Part shown: piece by piece, positions 1 through 13,351 of the stretch | Layout: every line of letters begins with the position of its first letter | Position numbering within the stretch: the stretch's first letter is position 1 | NCBI RefSeq assembly: GCF_003597395.2 | Contig: NC_133773.1 | Location: forward strand, 63,217,754 to 63,281,753 | DNA from: Chelonoidis abingdonii | Taxonomy: Eukaryota; Chordata; Testudines; Testudinidae | Direction: 5' to 3' | DNA: 64,000 nucleotides | Notes under the pieces: model-generated | Seen by the model: the letters and a program-made list of their open reading frames with translations, nothing else | Told to the model about the DNA's origin: nothing | The model's database searches: none | Made by a program: the position numbers and the translations under genes

Positions 1-3000
1 ATTCTGCCTCTCCTTTTAAATCTAAAGCATGCATCATCTCCAAACCTTGTCTCTCAACAGTGAAAGCTCAATATACCACAGTCAATTAAGGACAATATTA
101 AATAACAAAATATGCCTCCTTTACTACTATTGCTACAATAAGATTTGCTTTATCTTTGTTTAAGAAACAAAAAAAACCAACTGAAGTGTGGTATCTTGAA
201 TTAAGTGTCTGTTCTGTTGCTAATAGCAATGTCTCGTTTTGGCTGTTCCATTACAATTAACTGAAAATGTGAAGACCAAGGATGAAATCCTGATGTTGTT
301 AAAGTCAATTTCAAAACTCTCACTTATTTCAATTGAGATAAGATTTCACCCCAGACTTCAAAACTAATGCAGAACTGTATTTAGAGTAAATTATATGTTC
401 AGCTTGCAGTCATGCTCCAAAGCAGCTGGATTTAAACTACCACTAAATTGTTATAAACAACTTACATTCTTCTTAAGAGAGTCCTAAGATGCCAACCTAC
501 AGCAAATTTTTAAATGAATGTGAAGTGCTATTCCATCAAGTATGTATCATACCTTCTAAACAAATTCCATTGTATTTTTTATTTACTGTACATAAGGTCA
601 GCACTGCATAATTATATAAATATAATTCATTTGTATATGTTTACTTGTGTTCTGAAACTGATGAGCATAATGGAATACCACTTCTGTAACAATGTTTATC
701 CCAACAGGATACTGAGCAATCCATTGAGACATATATGGTATCTAATTACATCATATGTCCGCTCCTCCCTTTTACTTGGGATTTGTAAGAATCCCAGTAA
801 TTCTCATGAGTCAGTTACAGAATAAACAATGGGTCCATGACCAATAAGCTAATCATTGTTAGTACTGTTATGAGGTGAGTGTACTCATAGTAGCTGTAAT
901 ATTAAAGGACTGATGTTGCCTGTTTGTTAATGGGGATGGGATAACCAGGGATATTTGGGCAAGAAGATAGGACAGGCAAGATGTGGTTTGTCTGAAAACT
1001 TTGTTAGACGACACAGGGCACCTGGAACAGACACGGGGTTATTGTTCAGTCAGATCTAGTAAGTGAAAATTGCTCCATAAAGTATCTTTAAGGAATACTT
1101 AAGACATGCTCAGACTAAGCCTTTTAAATCTGTGATACACGTGCTGTATTTTTTTTGTTGGAGCTGATTCACAGGAGGACTTCAGTTATGCCCTTATGCA
1201 CTTAGGAGTTTTCATACAGTCCCCAATTCAGCAAAGGACTTAAGTCTTATTCTTAATCTTAATATGCTAATTTGCTTTGCTAAATTGGGGCCATAGACTG
1301 AGCAGATCTAACACCAGTGTGAATTCCCTTGTTCACCCCCTTGGATTGTTTGCTCTGAGTCTAAAACTTTAAATTTCAACACCAACTATTTTTCTAATGA
1401 CTTTTTGCTAATATAATAATCTATTGAGGGATTATGAATAGAGTTTGCCTTTCAGGCCTAGGCTCAAATATGAATTATAAAGGACAAAACACAGGGCAGT
1501 ATCGTCACTGAAATTTGCATGTGTTTATAAGTGCAGGATTGGTACAATATATTGGTAACTATGAATGACGGAGGATGGAGTAGATAGGGAGTGGAGATAC
1601 AGAAGTTGCATTTCATTTTAGTTGGTTCTTTGTATGATTGTTTTTGAGGGTGGTGGATCTTTGAGAACGTTAATGTGCAATGCAGGGACTGAAAAGGACA
1701 CCAGTCTTGTGTTGCTGGGACCTGTTAGTAGTAAAGACATCAGATTAAAAGGACACATTCCATTATTACCTTACAAAGGTAAACAAAACAAAAATATAAG
1801 GGGACAATGTCAGGGTAGAAAAATATTTTTAAAAACCTTAGATTATTAAAATTCAAGTTCTAATGTTTTAATCACTTGATGCTATATTTACTTTTGTATT
1901 TTAGCTTGATGAGTGAAAATCGTTTCAATTTGTGTACAGTTTCTAGTTTCTTTCAGGTCCTTAGGCACTAGCACTCTTACAATGTGTAGGTTATAAAACT
2001 GCTAGGGAAAGTGTGTGTGTGTAATACCATTGAGATTTAAGCAGGGGGGAAATCATGGCAATATTTGTCAGTATTAGATTTTTTGGGGGAAAAAATGAAA
2101 CTATATTTTTGGCGATATATGACCTGGCAGCATCTCTGTGGGATTCAGAAAGAAAGCTATAGAAGCAAGACATTCTCTGTTATGGCAACCGTAGGTCTGG
2201 TTTGTTGATACTGTGTGTGTATATGTGTTATGTAGTTAAATCAAAAGGTCTCACAACACAGTATGATGATACAGTGTTGTCTGAGAATGCGTCCTATGTT
2301 AAGAAATCAGTGGTTAGTATGCTCTGACTTTACATTTGAATATTAAATGGCAGTCACCTGATAACAAATGGCTCCTGGAGGTGCAAACTGCTTAAGCTCT
2401 GTAATACGTTAGGCCCCAATCCTACAAACACAAACATATGCTTAAATTTACTACATGAGTAGTTGCATGGATTTCAAGTAAGTGTGTGTATGCAGGATGG
2501 AGTCATACATTGTAATACTTTGATTCATTCAGCAAGTGTATATGTAATGTACCTATTTTTGTAGTGATCTTGCATGACCTTATGCTGTTGAAATAAACTG
2601 CCAAATCAAATCTTATTTAAAAAAAGTTTACATCGTTTAAACATCTGGAGTCAGATTCTCAATTAGTGTAACTTGGCAAAGCTCTATTGATTTCAGTGCC
2701 AAATTATGCCAGTTTACATCAGCTGGAAATCTAGTGAGCTTGTGTTTTGAAAATGCCATAGTTTGGTTCAAATGAGGTTTAAGTTGAGCCTTTTATAAAA
2801 AATAATTAACATATTATAGTCAAATTTTAAACCCGTAGTTGCTACCTTACTTCACCAATATCAGTGTAAGATTAGTATATTACTTGCATAGGGACTTCCT
2901 GATCAGACCTACTATATTCATCACTTTATACCAGAATCCATTCTGCAGAGAGTGAGGTTCTGTATCCTTTTTGCCTGTTGTTGCTAAGGCTATTGGTGAG

Positions 3001-3057
3001 GAATTAGCCCACATTTCTTTTCCTGATGCTTAGTAAGGGGCAGAGAGAGAGAGGGTG
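1..3057. other. Intergenic, AT-rich; small palindromic repeat relics only
   Basis: No convincing gene. Short dispersed-repeat relics are visible: about 1228-1292 (CAATTCAGCAAAGGACTTAA to AAATTGGGGCC) and 2412-2500 (GGCCCCAATCCTACAAACAC onward), both of a palindromic MITE type common in reptile DNA. 2640-2732 looks like another ancient repeat (TTTACATCAGCTGGAAATCT). Open frames here are short and without domains. Confidence 0.5.
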
Positions 3058-3285
3058 GTTAGAGCATGGAGGCAAAGAACATAGGCACTATTTCTGTCTC
3101 TTGCTATGTGATCTTGAACAAGTCATTTATCCTCTGTGCCTCATTTTTCCCTACCCATAGAACTAAGATAATACATACCCTTCCTTAAAGAGGTGTTGTG
3201 AGGCTTGGTTAGTTAATATGTGTACAGTGTTTTTAGATCCTTGGATGAAATGTGCTATGCAAGTACTATTAATATTAATCTCCAC
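3058..3285 (+). repeat. MIR-type CORE-SINE
   Basis: The order of motifs follows MIR in sense: TGTGATCTTGAACAAGTCA, CTCTGTGCCTCATTTTTCCC, AATACATACCCTTCC, GTTGTGAGG, then a tail with GTGTTTTTAGATCCTTGGATG and TGCTATGCAAGTACTATTA. This is an old amniote-wide SINE. Divergence is visible, so this is a fossil copy. Confidence 0.8.
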
Positions 3286-3308
3286 CAAAAGCAAAATGTT
3301 CATGTTAG

Positions 3309-3700
3309 CAGGGGCGCTGGAACAATTTGTATAGTGGGGGTGCTGAGAGCCATTGAACCCAACTGTAAACTCTGTATATGATGGAAACCACTTCAAGCCA
3401 GGGGGTGCTGCAGGACAGCCCTACACCCTTAGGACTTGGCTACATTGGCACTTTACAGCATTGCAACTTTCGCGCTCAGGGATGTGAAAAAACACCCCCC
3501 TGAATGCTGCAAGATACAGCGCTGTAAAGTGTGAGTGTAATCAGGGCAGCACGCTACACCCGAAAAGGATGTGGTTTATGTGCAGTGCTGGGAGAGCTCT
3601 CTCCCAGCGCTGCCGCTCTGACTACTCACGCTTCAAAGCGCTGCCGCGGCAGTGCTTTGAAATTTCTAGTGTAGCCCAGCCCTTAGTTCCAGACCCTCTG
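3309..3700. mobile_element. hAT-type MITE, split by a Harbinger MITE
   Basis: Terminal inverted repeats CAGGGGCGCTGGAAC (left) and GTTCCAGACCCTCTG (right) are flanked by 8-bp target duplications CATGTTAG (3301-3308) and CCTGTTAG (3701-3708), with one mismatch. The 8-bp duplication and CAGGGG ends are hAT features. The right end is separated from the body by the Harbinger MITE at 3432-3682, so the hAT remnant itself is only about 140 bp. Confidence 0.8.
3432..3682. mobile_element. Harbinger-type MITE nested in the hAT MITE
   Basis: The ends GGACTTGGCTACA and TGTAGCCCAGCCC are inverted repeats, and the 3-bp duplication TTA is present on both sides (3429-3431 and 3683-3685). That is the PIF/Harbinger signature. 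Internal hairpins such as GAGAGCTCTC and AAAGCGCTGCCGCGGCAG are typical of the turtle family. No coding capacity. Confidence 0.85.
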
Positions 3701-3751
3701 CCTGTTAGTGGCATCACAGTTACTCTCTCTGGAAATCACTGTGATGCCATA

Positions 3752-3973
3752 GGCTATGTCTACAGTAGGAGCTCAGGCCAGCTGACAGACTTATGTTAGC
3801 TCAGGTATAACTAGTAGTGTAGCCATGGTCAGTACTTTGTGGTTAAGTACTCAGGATGGCGGAGACATGTCACTGCTGCCCATACGACCATGACTACAGT
3901 GCTATTTATTCTAATGTGAGCATATGTACACGAGCTGGTAATCATACCCCTACCTCACCGTGTAGAGACAGCC
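3752..3973. mobile_element. Second Harbinger-type MITE
   Basis: The ends GGCTATGTCTACA and TGTAGAGACAGCC are inverted repeats, with ATA on both sides (3749-3751 and 3974-3976). The element is 222 bp, non-coding, and lies 43 bp from the edge of the preceding hAT element. Confidence 0.7.
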
Positions 3974-4515
3974 ATAGAAGAATAGAACCTTACGTGTGGA
4001 ATAAGCAGCAGGAACAGATGCATGTTTATGTCCTGCTTTTCAAATAAACTTTTTACTAATTGTAGAAAACAGGATGAGGAAAAAAGGGTAATAGAATAAT
4101 CATAGTGGGAGGGGGAAGAAGGATCAAAGCTCAAATGCAGCTTGCTTCTCCATTGTATTTCAATCTAAATTTTTACCTGCTTAATCATAACCACCTATTC
4201 TCCCATTAAACACTCACAGTGGCTCAGCAGGACTTGTCACTGTATTAATAAACACCTAATGTTAACCCCTTCAGTGTTGATGATAGTTACAACCACTTTT
4301 GGTCTGGATGCTAAAATAATTCTTATCTCTTACCTCCCTTAATGCTCACCTGTACTTCCCATGAGGTACCAAAATCTTTGAAATAATACTATAAATTAAT
4401 ATATAAATATAGAAAAATATATAAATACAAAATATTCAGTAAAGTTTCATATAATTGGGCCATTATGAAGCTGCAAACTTCATACATTTCTGGCCACAAC
4501 ACCACAAACATTATA

Positions 4516-4752
4516 GGCCCAAATTTTTCAAAGTATTTAGGGATTGGTGCACTCAGTGTTGCAATGCCTAACTGATTTAGAAGCCTCTCATTTTCAAAAG
4601 GATTTGGGCACTTAGGAGTTTAAATCCCATCTGCTGTCTATGGGACTTAGACTAAATGCCTAAATCCCCTTTGAAAATGAGATGTAGCCTCTTAAATCAG
4701 TTAGCCATTGCAATCCCAAGCACAGCACCACCTAAATACCTTTAAAAAGCAA
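4516..4752. repeat. Long palindromic MITE with arms of about 110 bp
   Basis: The left half (AAAGTATTTAGGGATTGG ... CATTTTCAAAAGGATTTGG) is repeated in inverse in the right half (CCCCTTTGAAAATGAGATG ... CACCTAAATACCTTTAAAAA). The centre is near 4637. Sequences with TATTTAGGCAC/GTGCCTAAATA recur in the window near 22190, 22690, 58310 and 58490. Family not assigned. Confidence 0.65.
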
Positions 4753-7700
4753 GGTTCTAGTGCCAAAATCAATACATAAAGGTCTTCCAGATGTAGAGAA
4801 GTAGTATATATTCACCCAAGTACTAAAAACCAGAGAGACCCAAATTTGTGTTTCATACATGTAATAAACTTTGTTTAAAACCTATTTATTATAGATAGTG
4901 GTTACAATGTTCAGAGACAGAGCACAATGAAATAACATTTTTTAAAATTGCCAAAATGGGGATTGCAGGGATCTACAATTTATCTTCCTCTGTGGTACAT
5001 GAATGCTCTTTAATCTATAATTCTTCCTTAATCTAATCACTGTAAAGAGACCCATTCTTCTACAGTGCATTCCTATGCAACTCTGACACACAATGTGCAC
5101 AAACAGCTCTGTATAATCACATTTTTATGAGAGAATAAATGTCTACAGCACTCCAAATGCTCACATTGACTTTTGCTATTCTGAGTGTTGGATTCTTTGC
5201 TGGATTCTGCCACATCCCAATTTTAACTCTGAAAGAACTAATTCATCATGGAGGTACCCTGGCAATTGTAATACACTCTAAAGATTCTCCTAATCATTAA
5301 GTCAGAGCTGCATAACTATTCCCCTGTGGAGGCAATAAAGCTTAATTAGCAGGGGCAGGAATCATCCACCTTCTTAGAGTTATGCTCCACAGATACTGAA
5401 GGAGAAAGCTGTCACCATAAACTCACATTTTTAATTTTTTGAGGTACTTCTAATAGCACAATCAAGTATCTGGTCTCACATTTTTTAATATTAATGGGTT
5501 GTTCACAACACTTCTAATTGACTAAAGGTCTCATAATCATGGTCCATCTAGTAACCAACCTCTGCAGAGTCCTAAACAGGTGCTCTAGAGGATTTGCACA
5601 ACCCAAAGAGTGGTTTGTAGACAAAACTAACAGCTGGGATGTGTGGAAGCAGGGGCCACCCAATCATCTGAGCTAGGACTCCAAGAGCTATTTCCAATAC
5701 AGGACTTAGGGCAGCCCTGTTTTGCCATGAACCATAGAACTACCAGCCCAGGTCACATAGGCAAGTTTCCCTACTACAATTGGATGTTTTGCTGCTACTG
5801 TAACAGATTGGTTATGCAGTGCTGTGGGGAATATACCCAGTACTCTTACACTGAACCATGTGTGGCATTGCAGGGTGCATTACATTCAGCACTGTGTAGT
5901 AACTCTCAGAAAAACATGCCTAGTACACATAAGAAAACATTTTAATTACTAATTATAAACAAAAGAGTAAGGGAATGTGGGGTGTGGGTACAATCAATGA
6001 CAGAGGTAGCAGGAGAAAGACTATTCACACAAAATGGCATACAGGGTAAGAGAGGGGGAAAAGAACCAAGTACTACTAGACCCAAACAGGCCTATTTCCC
6101 TATTGACCAAGTAGGTCAATATCCTGCAAGTTTGTGGCTATATCATTCCCACAGTCTTCACATAAAACTTGTGCAGAATTCCAAATGAATTCAGTGCATG
6201 TACTAAGTTAGGATATGTCCCTAACAAAGTCACGTAGACAAAAAAAAAATGGAGGCAGCAGCAGCATTTCTTCATACTATAAACTAGCTATTAGGAGCTA
6301 ATAATCACAGGATCCAGCATCATTCTATTTTCCCTTTTCTATCCCACCTCCTGGCTTACTCCTAGTGGTAGTGCCTCTGCCACAGGCTAGGTAAGCTCAG
6401 GGGCCAGAACAAGAGGGGTGGTTCAGCTGCCAGGGAAGGTTCATAATTCAGTTATTACTAATTTATTTAATAGACAGACTTTAGATTGGGAATGAGGGCT
6501 ATTAAAAAATTAGCCTGAAGGAAGCACAAGAACTTGTAGGTAATAATCTTGCCTTGCCAGTGAGATGAAGCTCTCTGAATGTAGACCTTTTCTACCTCTA
6601 ATTTCTATGATGGAACCCATAAATCCAATGGTATCAGAGTGCAGACATTGCTCAAGAAGCATGTCTCATATAGAATTACTAAATATTTTGGAATTAATCT
6701 GAAGGATAAAGCTTCAGGACTTAAAGCTCTTATGGGCAAACTAAAAAATAGCAGCTGTAGACAACTAATTAACTTCATCAGTAATTTTTTTGAATTCAGT
6801 TTGTCTTTTTGGGATATTTGTGTTAGAATACAAGGTGTCTCCTTGGCAGCCACTACTTGATCCTGCAACAAAGTCACAATTCTGTGTTTGTGACAACATG
6901 GTCTGTTGCCGTGGGAAGGGTTAAGATGTCACAACTTCAGTATTATGACTTGACTGCATGATTAAGCAGGAAGAGACGATGGGCTGTGAGGGAGACACTT
7001 GTTTAAACTCACACACACAAAAACACCACCTTTGATCATTAGAAAAAATAGCAGGGGGGAGGTATTAAAACAATCCAAAGATTCATTTGATTAGTATGAT
7101 CAATCTAAAGTGTTCTCCTGTATGAAAGTCCCTCAGTTACTCAGCAGATCCATTCAGCTGAATTAAGTCTCTTCATTACTGAGCACAGACAATAAGTGGG
7201 ATGGGCTTCATGATTGTTACCATTGAAATAAATGGAAATTCTGTCATTGATGTCAGTGGGAGCAGAATCATATATGTAATTTTTTCCCTGGGGTCTTGTT
7301 GCTAATCTCCACAGAAATCTTGTTGACATGTTCAGAGCTGCAGTGCCTAATCACTATGAGCCTTGATTTAAATTATGACTCAATTAATGTATAGATTTAG
7401 TAGCTTTATTTAAGTGCATCCAGCTGGTGCTGATTTAGCACTCCCCAAATGTCCCTTTCTAGGATGTGCCAAGTCTTCTGTAAAATCTGAGATGCATGTT
7501 TTCTCTTTCCTTTGATTGTTCTGAAGTCCTGATCAGTAATAGCTGGAATTTCTCTGGATATTGCGCGCGCACACACACACACACACATATAATTATATCC
7601 CATATCCACTTATGTTGAAGCTGGTTTTTTTAGTGCTTCCCTTCATGTCAAATAACTTCCTTGAGTTTCCTTTGGACTCAACACTAATGTGCCAATTTGT

Positions 7701-9590
7701 CACTAATAGAAAAATTAACAGTGGGAATCAGTGGTCAATTAGGTTGTCATTCATGTAGTTGTGCAGCAGGAAACATGGTTGTATTTTACATGGGATGGAA
7801 AGACCTGTTGTATAGTCAGAAAGATATCCACTGTCGTTTCATGACTTGTTCCTTTCTTGGCAACTAGCTTCCTTTATTCCAAGGTGCAGTAACATGTCTT
7901 GAACTTTCTGTTTGCAGTTAATTTATCTATGAATACATTATATTCTTGCTGATCTTTCAGTGAAAGCTGGATAATATCCCAAACAGCTAATCAAAGTTCA
8001 CGGCTCTAGGGATGTTCAAGTTGGAAGTAGAAACTGATTATATTGGTATTTTCTGTGATGCAATCTTGTTTGTTTACAAAGAATGTACAAAGTCCAGCTT
8101 CTCCGAACAGAGGAGAAACCAAGAATAAAAGAAATAGTTTCTTAGCCTCAAGCCTCTTCAACTTGCAGACCCTAAAGCTCTCTCTTTAGCTTTTTCTACG
8201 GTTACACTCTGCTCACAGGCCACTATTTGGCTTTTTTGATTTTTGCCTCTGCCTGTTCTTGTCTGTCCTAAGTTTCTGTGTGCTCTCCCCCACCACATGT
8301 GTTTGACAGATAAGGAGAATCCAAAGTGGAGAAGTCTTATGGTCCCAAGATATCTATAATTATGTGGTAAGTTTTGGGCTGATGTCAAGCAAAGTTCACT
8401 GGTATTTTTGTTCTAACAAGATTAACTTGACTTTATGGTAGGCACCATCACAACATCCATTTTAAATTATCAGTGTTTCATTTGCAAAGAGCAAAGCTGA
8501 ATGCAGGTTAAAAGTTGAACAAGTAGAACTTCATTAAAACCTCTGCACTGCACTATGTGGCTGAGTTGCTTCCAGACTAGCTCCCCAGTTTTCCTTATTC
8601 TACTGGTGTTCCATCAATAAGAGTCCTTTCAGGGCACATGGGTCTGCTGATTCCAGTTCCACTGATCATGATACAATCAGTATATACTGTAAAACTTTTT
8701 TGTTATGGTATAAATTTTTTCTAAGGGCCTTCATGTACCAGCTGAAATAAAATACTAAGTACTAAATCATTAAGAAACAACAAGAGAATTTGTGCCTATC
8801 TCTGACAAGCAGCCAGGCCAGGTACCAATCATGGTGCAAAGGATAAGAAAGGCCTTCTACTCCCTCCTGCAGCTCACAATGTTCCCTGAGGGACCCACCT
8901 GAGGCATGTCATCCAGCAACCTTCCCTAGTCTCCTCTAAAGGAGGAACAGTTGCAAGAACTGGTTTGTGGGAGAGGTGCTTTTAAAGCCTCTTGACATCA
9001 TCATCATTCTCTCAACTCTACTTCTCTCCTATTTGTTGAATTGCTATTGATTATCAGTCCTCCTTCATTCCATTTCTCTAGCATTGCAAGACTTCAGCTG
9101 CCCAATTTCACTGCCCATTATATTTCTTACATTCTTTCTCTTTCCTACCCCCTCTTCCTCCTTCCCTTTGAAACTCCCTGTCCACGGATGCTCTCTTCTT
9201 TATTCATTTCCCTTCTCAATACAATCCCTTTTTCTCCACCATTTCAGCCTTGAATGTATCCCCCAAACCCTGCATTTTTGTAACAAATTATATAAACGCA
9301 TAAACAGAGATGTAAAACCAACATGGAACTAACATGGTAGATGCTTGTTATCATGTTGATCATTCTGCTTCTATGTTGTATCTCTTTTTCTCCACTCCGT
9401 CTGATTTTGTCTTTTAGACTGTAAACTCTTTGGGACAGGGACTACGTCTTCCTATATAGCATGGGAACCGGCCCACTTTTTTTAATGCTAGTTAAAGTTG
9501 CCAGTGCTCAGTCTATATCAGAGCTCCTATGCTTCGAAGAGCAGCACTGATGGTGGTAGAACAGTGACATTCCCAAAAAGTTGAGAGACA
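4753..9590. other. Intergenic; no gene recognised
   Basis: AT-rich DNA with short unconvincing open frames. It contains a (CA)n microsatellite at about 7570-7587 preceded by GCGCGCGC, and a pyrimidine-rich tract at about 9000-9260. Near 9415-9470 the run CTGTAAACTCTTTGGGACAG resembles the tail of an ancient SINE or L3/CR1-type element. I see nothing else I can name. Confidence 0.4.
7563..7592. repeat. (GC)n(CA)n microsatellite
   Basis: Alternating GCGCGCGC followed by nine CA units and TATA; a simple purine-pyrimidine alternating tract. Confidence 0.9.
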
Positions 9591-9778
9591 AGGTGGATGA
9601 GGTAATATTGTTTATGGACTAACTTCTGTTGGTGAGAGAGACAAGCTTTCAAGATACTCTTCTTTAGCTCTAGGTTGATTGAAAGCTTGTCTCTCTCACT
9701 AACAGAAGTTGGTCCAATAAAATAAAATTATCTCACCTGTCTTGTGTCTCCAATATCCTGAGACCAACCCAGCTACAC
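9590..9778. mobile_element. Penelope-type retroelement terminal fragment containing an inverted repeat
   Basis: Two arms, about 9615-9652 and 9679-9716, are near-perfect inverse copies (ACTTCTGTTGGTGAGAGAGA versus TCTCTCTCACTAACAGAAGT). They are separated by a 26-bp spacer with TCTTCTTTAGCTC. The right flank, ACCTGTCTTGTGTCTCCAAT followed by ACCAACCCAGCTACA, is a run I associate with ends of turtle Penelope-like elements. The inverted repeat is directly visible; the family is from memory. Confidence 0.55.
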
Positions 9779-12600
9779 CCCCACTGTTCCCAAGATGTCT
9801 ATTGTAGATGTCAGCTGTAGGGATGCAAAATCAAGTGAAACTCTCTGGTACTGATTACATTTTGTACTAAGGATTTGGACTGTTCCCATGTGCACTAGAG
9901 AAACATTTGCACAAGTCACTGCAAACCAAAGTGCCCTAGTTTTGCACAGCCCTATTCTTTTTAAATAACATAATATCCCCACCTAGTGGCTAGCTGGAAG
10001 TGACATTATCTACTGCAATAATATGGTATAAGCCATTATTTATCATTACAGCTTCCCCTCCTTATAATCTACCACTACTCATACAGCAAAACCCATAGTT
10101 CTTTCCATGAAATAAATAAGGAACAATTAAAGTAACTTTGGATCCCACTAATATAAAGTAAAAGAAAAGTAGACATTTGTTAAGGTGAAATGGACCACAA
10201 AATAGTACTAAACATTGCAGTTTTTTTGTTTAATCTCTGTTGGATTCCTGACATAATTAAGGTTTGGAGCCATCACCTTTATTCATAACTGCATTTAACA
10301 TTTCTGATTATTAAAAATAATTAGAAATAGAAATGAAAGCATTCTACTGACAGAAAGCAGCCAATGATTCCAGTCAGCTTCTTTACTTCCATGAGCTACC
10401 ATCAGGAAACAATGATTTTTCTCATTAATTGACTGAAGGCACTGCTTGGCCATAGGGGCAATAGATTTTGGAGGCAGATATACAAGGTGGCAATAACCAA
10501 TAGATGCTGTAATCCACAGGCTAATATACAAAGTAGGAGGTGCCTACTATGCTGATATGAATTTGAACTCTGCAGTATGGGAAATAAACACATTATTAAA
10601 AGATTTATACATCTGTTTATGTATTGTTCTTTTTAAAATCCTTCTTGATGCTGAAATAAAAAAAGTTATGGGGCAAATTCTGCAGTCAGGTGTCTTGGCA
10701 TAAATCTGGAGTAATTACATTTACTTCACTGAAATTACTCCGAACTGATGCTTCTGTAATTAAGTGCAGAATTTTCCCCACAATCTATGTTTAATATTTG
10801 CTGTACATATGCATGTACAAATTCAGATTCTACTGACCCATTCTTCAAAGATGTATTCCTCGCTCTAAGAACAAGTAACCACATCACAGGAGGAAGAAAG
10901 TGCTATAAAATGTTTTCTTCTAATGACTCCTTCAATAGTATTGGAATTCCATAGCTCATAATGAAAAAAATCCACTCTTTTAAAGAAGCAAACTGTACAA
11001 GAGTAAATGGCACTCTTGAAGAAGAAAGACCCTTAAGGCAGTATAACTTTACATAGGAGTATTCCACTAAACAGGCATTTGCAGCGACCTGAGGAAATGG
11101 AAACTAAAATAAAATGTATTGATGGACTGAACTGAATGCTTTTTCTAGACTGTTTACTATAATTAGATTTACAATTACATAGATTACATTTGAGGTCTAG
11201 GTTCTGTAGAGACCTTTGTCTAAACTTCAAAGGATGTCTGCTTCCGTTTAAAATATTTGCCCTACCTTCACATCAAACTTGTCAGAGTGCAGAAATGCTA
11301 CATACCAGCTTTTCCAGCTCCAGGACATAGTAAAATTTACTCTGACCAAAAAACTTTATTTTTCTATAAAAATGTATAACTGTAATAATAGTCTACTCCA
11401 GGAAAATATGTGATGAGACTTGCTGACATTCCAACCAAACAAAACAGAACAAAATTATGTACTATAGTTAATTAAAACAGCTGGCAAAGAAAAGAAAAGC
11501 AATGGTCACGCTTGATATTAAGGAAAGATCTCAAATATTTTCAGATATACCCAAGGGAATAAATGGAATGATCTATGCAATGTTCTACCCTTGTTCTACA
11601 TTCCTCAAATCAGTGAGAGTTGTGAACAGATCTGTCACATTCATATTGTAATTTAGGACCCACTGATATTGATGGGTGCAGGATTTAGCCCCTAGGCAAA
11701 TGGCACATTTTACTTCTGATTCCAAGTACTTTTTTAACTAGAACTTATGCCAAATGTATTTTGTAAAGAGCAAGTAACTCTATTGTAAAATGCCCCCATA
11801 CACATCTTTATTTAAATCTTTGCTTATCAAGACTAAAAAGTTAAAATGTAGCTGTACTTAAGTCCTGATTCAGCAAAGCACTTAAGCAGAGCATTTGCTG
11901 ACTTATGATGATTTCCTGAATCAGGCTCTTGTTCTCTTGTCTTCTAAATAGTTGTACATCAAAACCAGCAGAGTTAAACCTGGCATTAGTTTTAGTGGAG
12001 ATGGGCATGAACATTTAATTACCGTTCTGTTTATATCACTTGTTCTTTGAAGCTTGACTACCGACAAACACTTGAGTGGAGCAAGGGCAGTAGCTTCTCT
12101 TTTAATGACCTACTCTCAACAAATGTTACCTAAGAAAAGGAAGGAGGAGAGGCAATTGAAGAAGGAAGAGACAGAGACGAAGGTAAAACAAAGGAGATAG
12201 AGGAGAAGGAAAGGAGATGGAACTCACTTCTCATGCACATACTGCTGTTTATTTGATATACTTACGCAAGTGCATAGAAGATTTAAATTAAGTAGATTTA
12301 AAATGGTTTAATAAAAATATGTTTTAGTAATCTTCTTGATGAAGAGGTTGGATAGTTCTAGCAAGATAATGACATAGGTTTGGAATACTTTCAGCCAATT
12401 AGATTTTCCCTTTCATTCAAGTCATTTTATAAAATAAAAGGAAGTCTTTTAAGTCTCAATAAATTTGTGCAATCTATTGGCTACCATGGATAGAAATTGG
12501 ATAGTATTCATTTACTATTTAAAGGAATATTATTCAGTTTCTGTACACTACAATGGCAGACAGCAATACTTCGGAAGTGTCTGGTACAGCCCCACACAAT
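9779..12600. other. Intergenic; palindromic MITEs only
   Basis: No gene seen. 10672-10783 is a short palindromic MITE (GGGGCAAATTCTGCA to GTGCAGAATTTTCCCC). 11870-11935 holds an inverted pair CCTGATTCAGCAAAG ... CCTGAATCAGG. 12134-12221 is a purine-rich GA tract. Confidence 0.45.
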
Positions 12601-12699
12601 GAGACCTCAGGTGCATGGAATCCAGAGAAAACACTAAGATTTTTTTTTAAAGTTAGAAAAGAAATATACCTAGCGTACTGTAAAATAGCAATAACTAAA

Positions 12700-13351
12700 A
12701 TGGAATTTCTTATTGAGAAGTGACTGATCTCAGGCAGTACCAATGTAGACACAAGAACAAATGGGTATAAACTGGACACTAGAAGGTTTAGACTTGAAAT
12801 TAGATGAAGGTTTCTAACCATTAGAGGAGTGAAGTTCTGGAACAGCCTTCCAAGGGGAGCAGTGGGGGCAAAAGACATATCTGGCTTTAAGACTAAGCTT
12901 GATAAGTTTATGGAAGGGATGGTATGATGGGACAGCTTAATTTTGGCAATTGATCTTTGATTATCAGCAGGTAAGTATGCCCAATGGTCTGTGATGGGAT
13001 GTTAGATGGGATAGAATCCAAGTTACTGCAGAGAATTCTTTCCTGAGTGCTGGCTGGTGAGTCTTGCCCACATGCTCAGGGTTTAGCTGATCGCCATATT
13101 TGGGGGGAATTTTCCCTCCGGGCAGATTGGCAGAGGCCCTGGGTTTTTCGCCTTCCTCTCAGCATGGCGCGTGGGTCACTGCTGGTGGATCTCTGCGGTC
13201 AGAGGTCTTCTAACCAACAATTTGAGACTCAGTAACTCAGACGGTTAGGAGTTTGTTATAGAAGTGGATGGGTAGGATTCTGTGGCCTGCTTTGTGCAGG
13301 AGGTCAGACTAGATGATCATATTGGTCCCTTCTGACCTTAAAGTCTATGAG
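12700..13351 (+). mobile_element. CR1 LINE, 3' end (truncated)
   Basis: The tail reads GGAGGTCAGACTAGATGATC then CCCTTCTGACCTTAAAGTCTATGAG-type sequence, the hallmark 3' end of turtle CR1. Upstream are the last coding part and 3'UTR (GGTTTCTAACCATTAGAGG, GTTCTGGAACAGCCTTCCA, TGAGTCTTGCCCACATGCTC). The 5' part is missing, as usual for CR1. Small deletions break the residual frame, so it is not functional. The exact 5' boundary is unclear. Confidence 0.88.
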
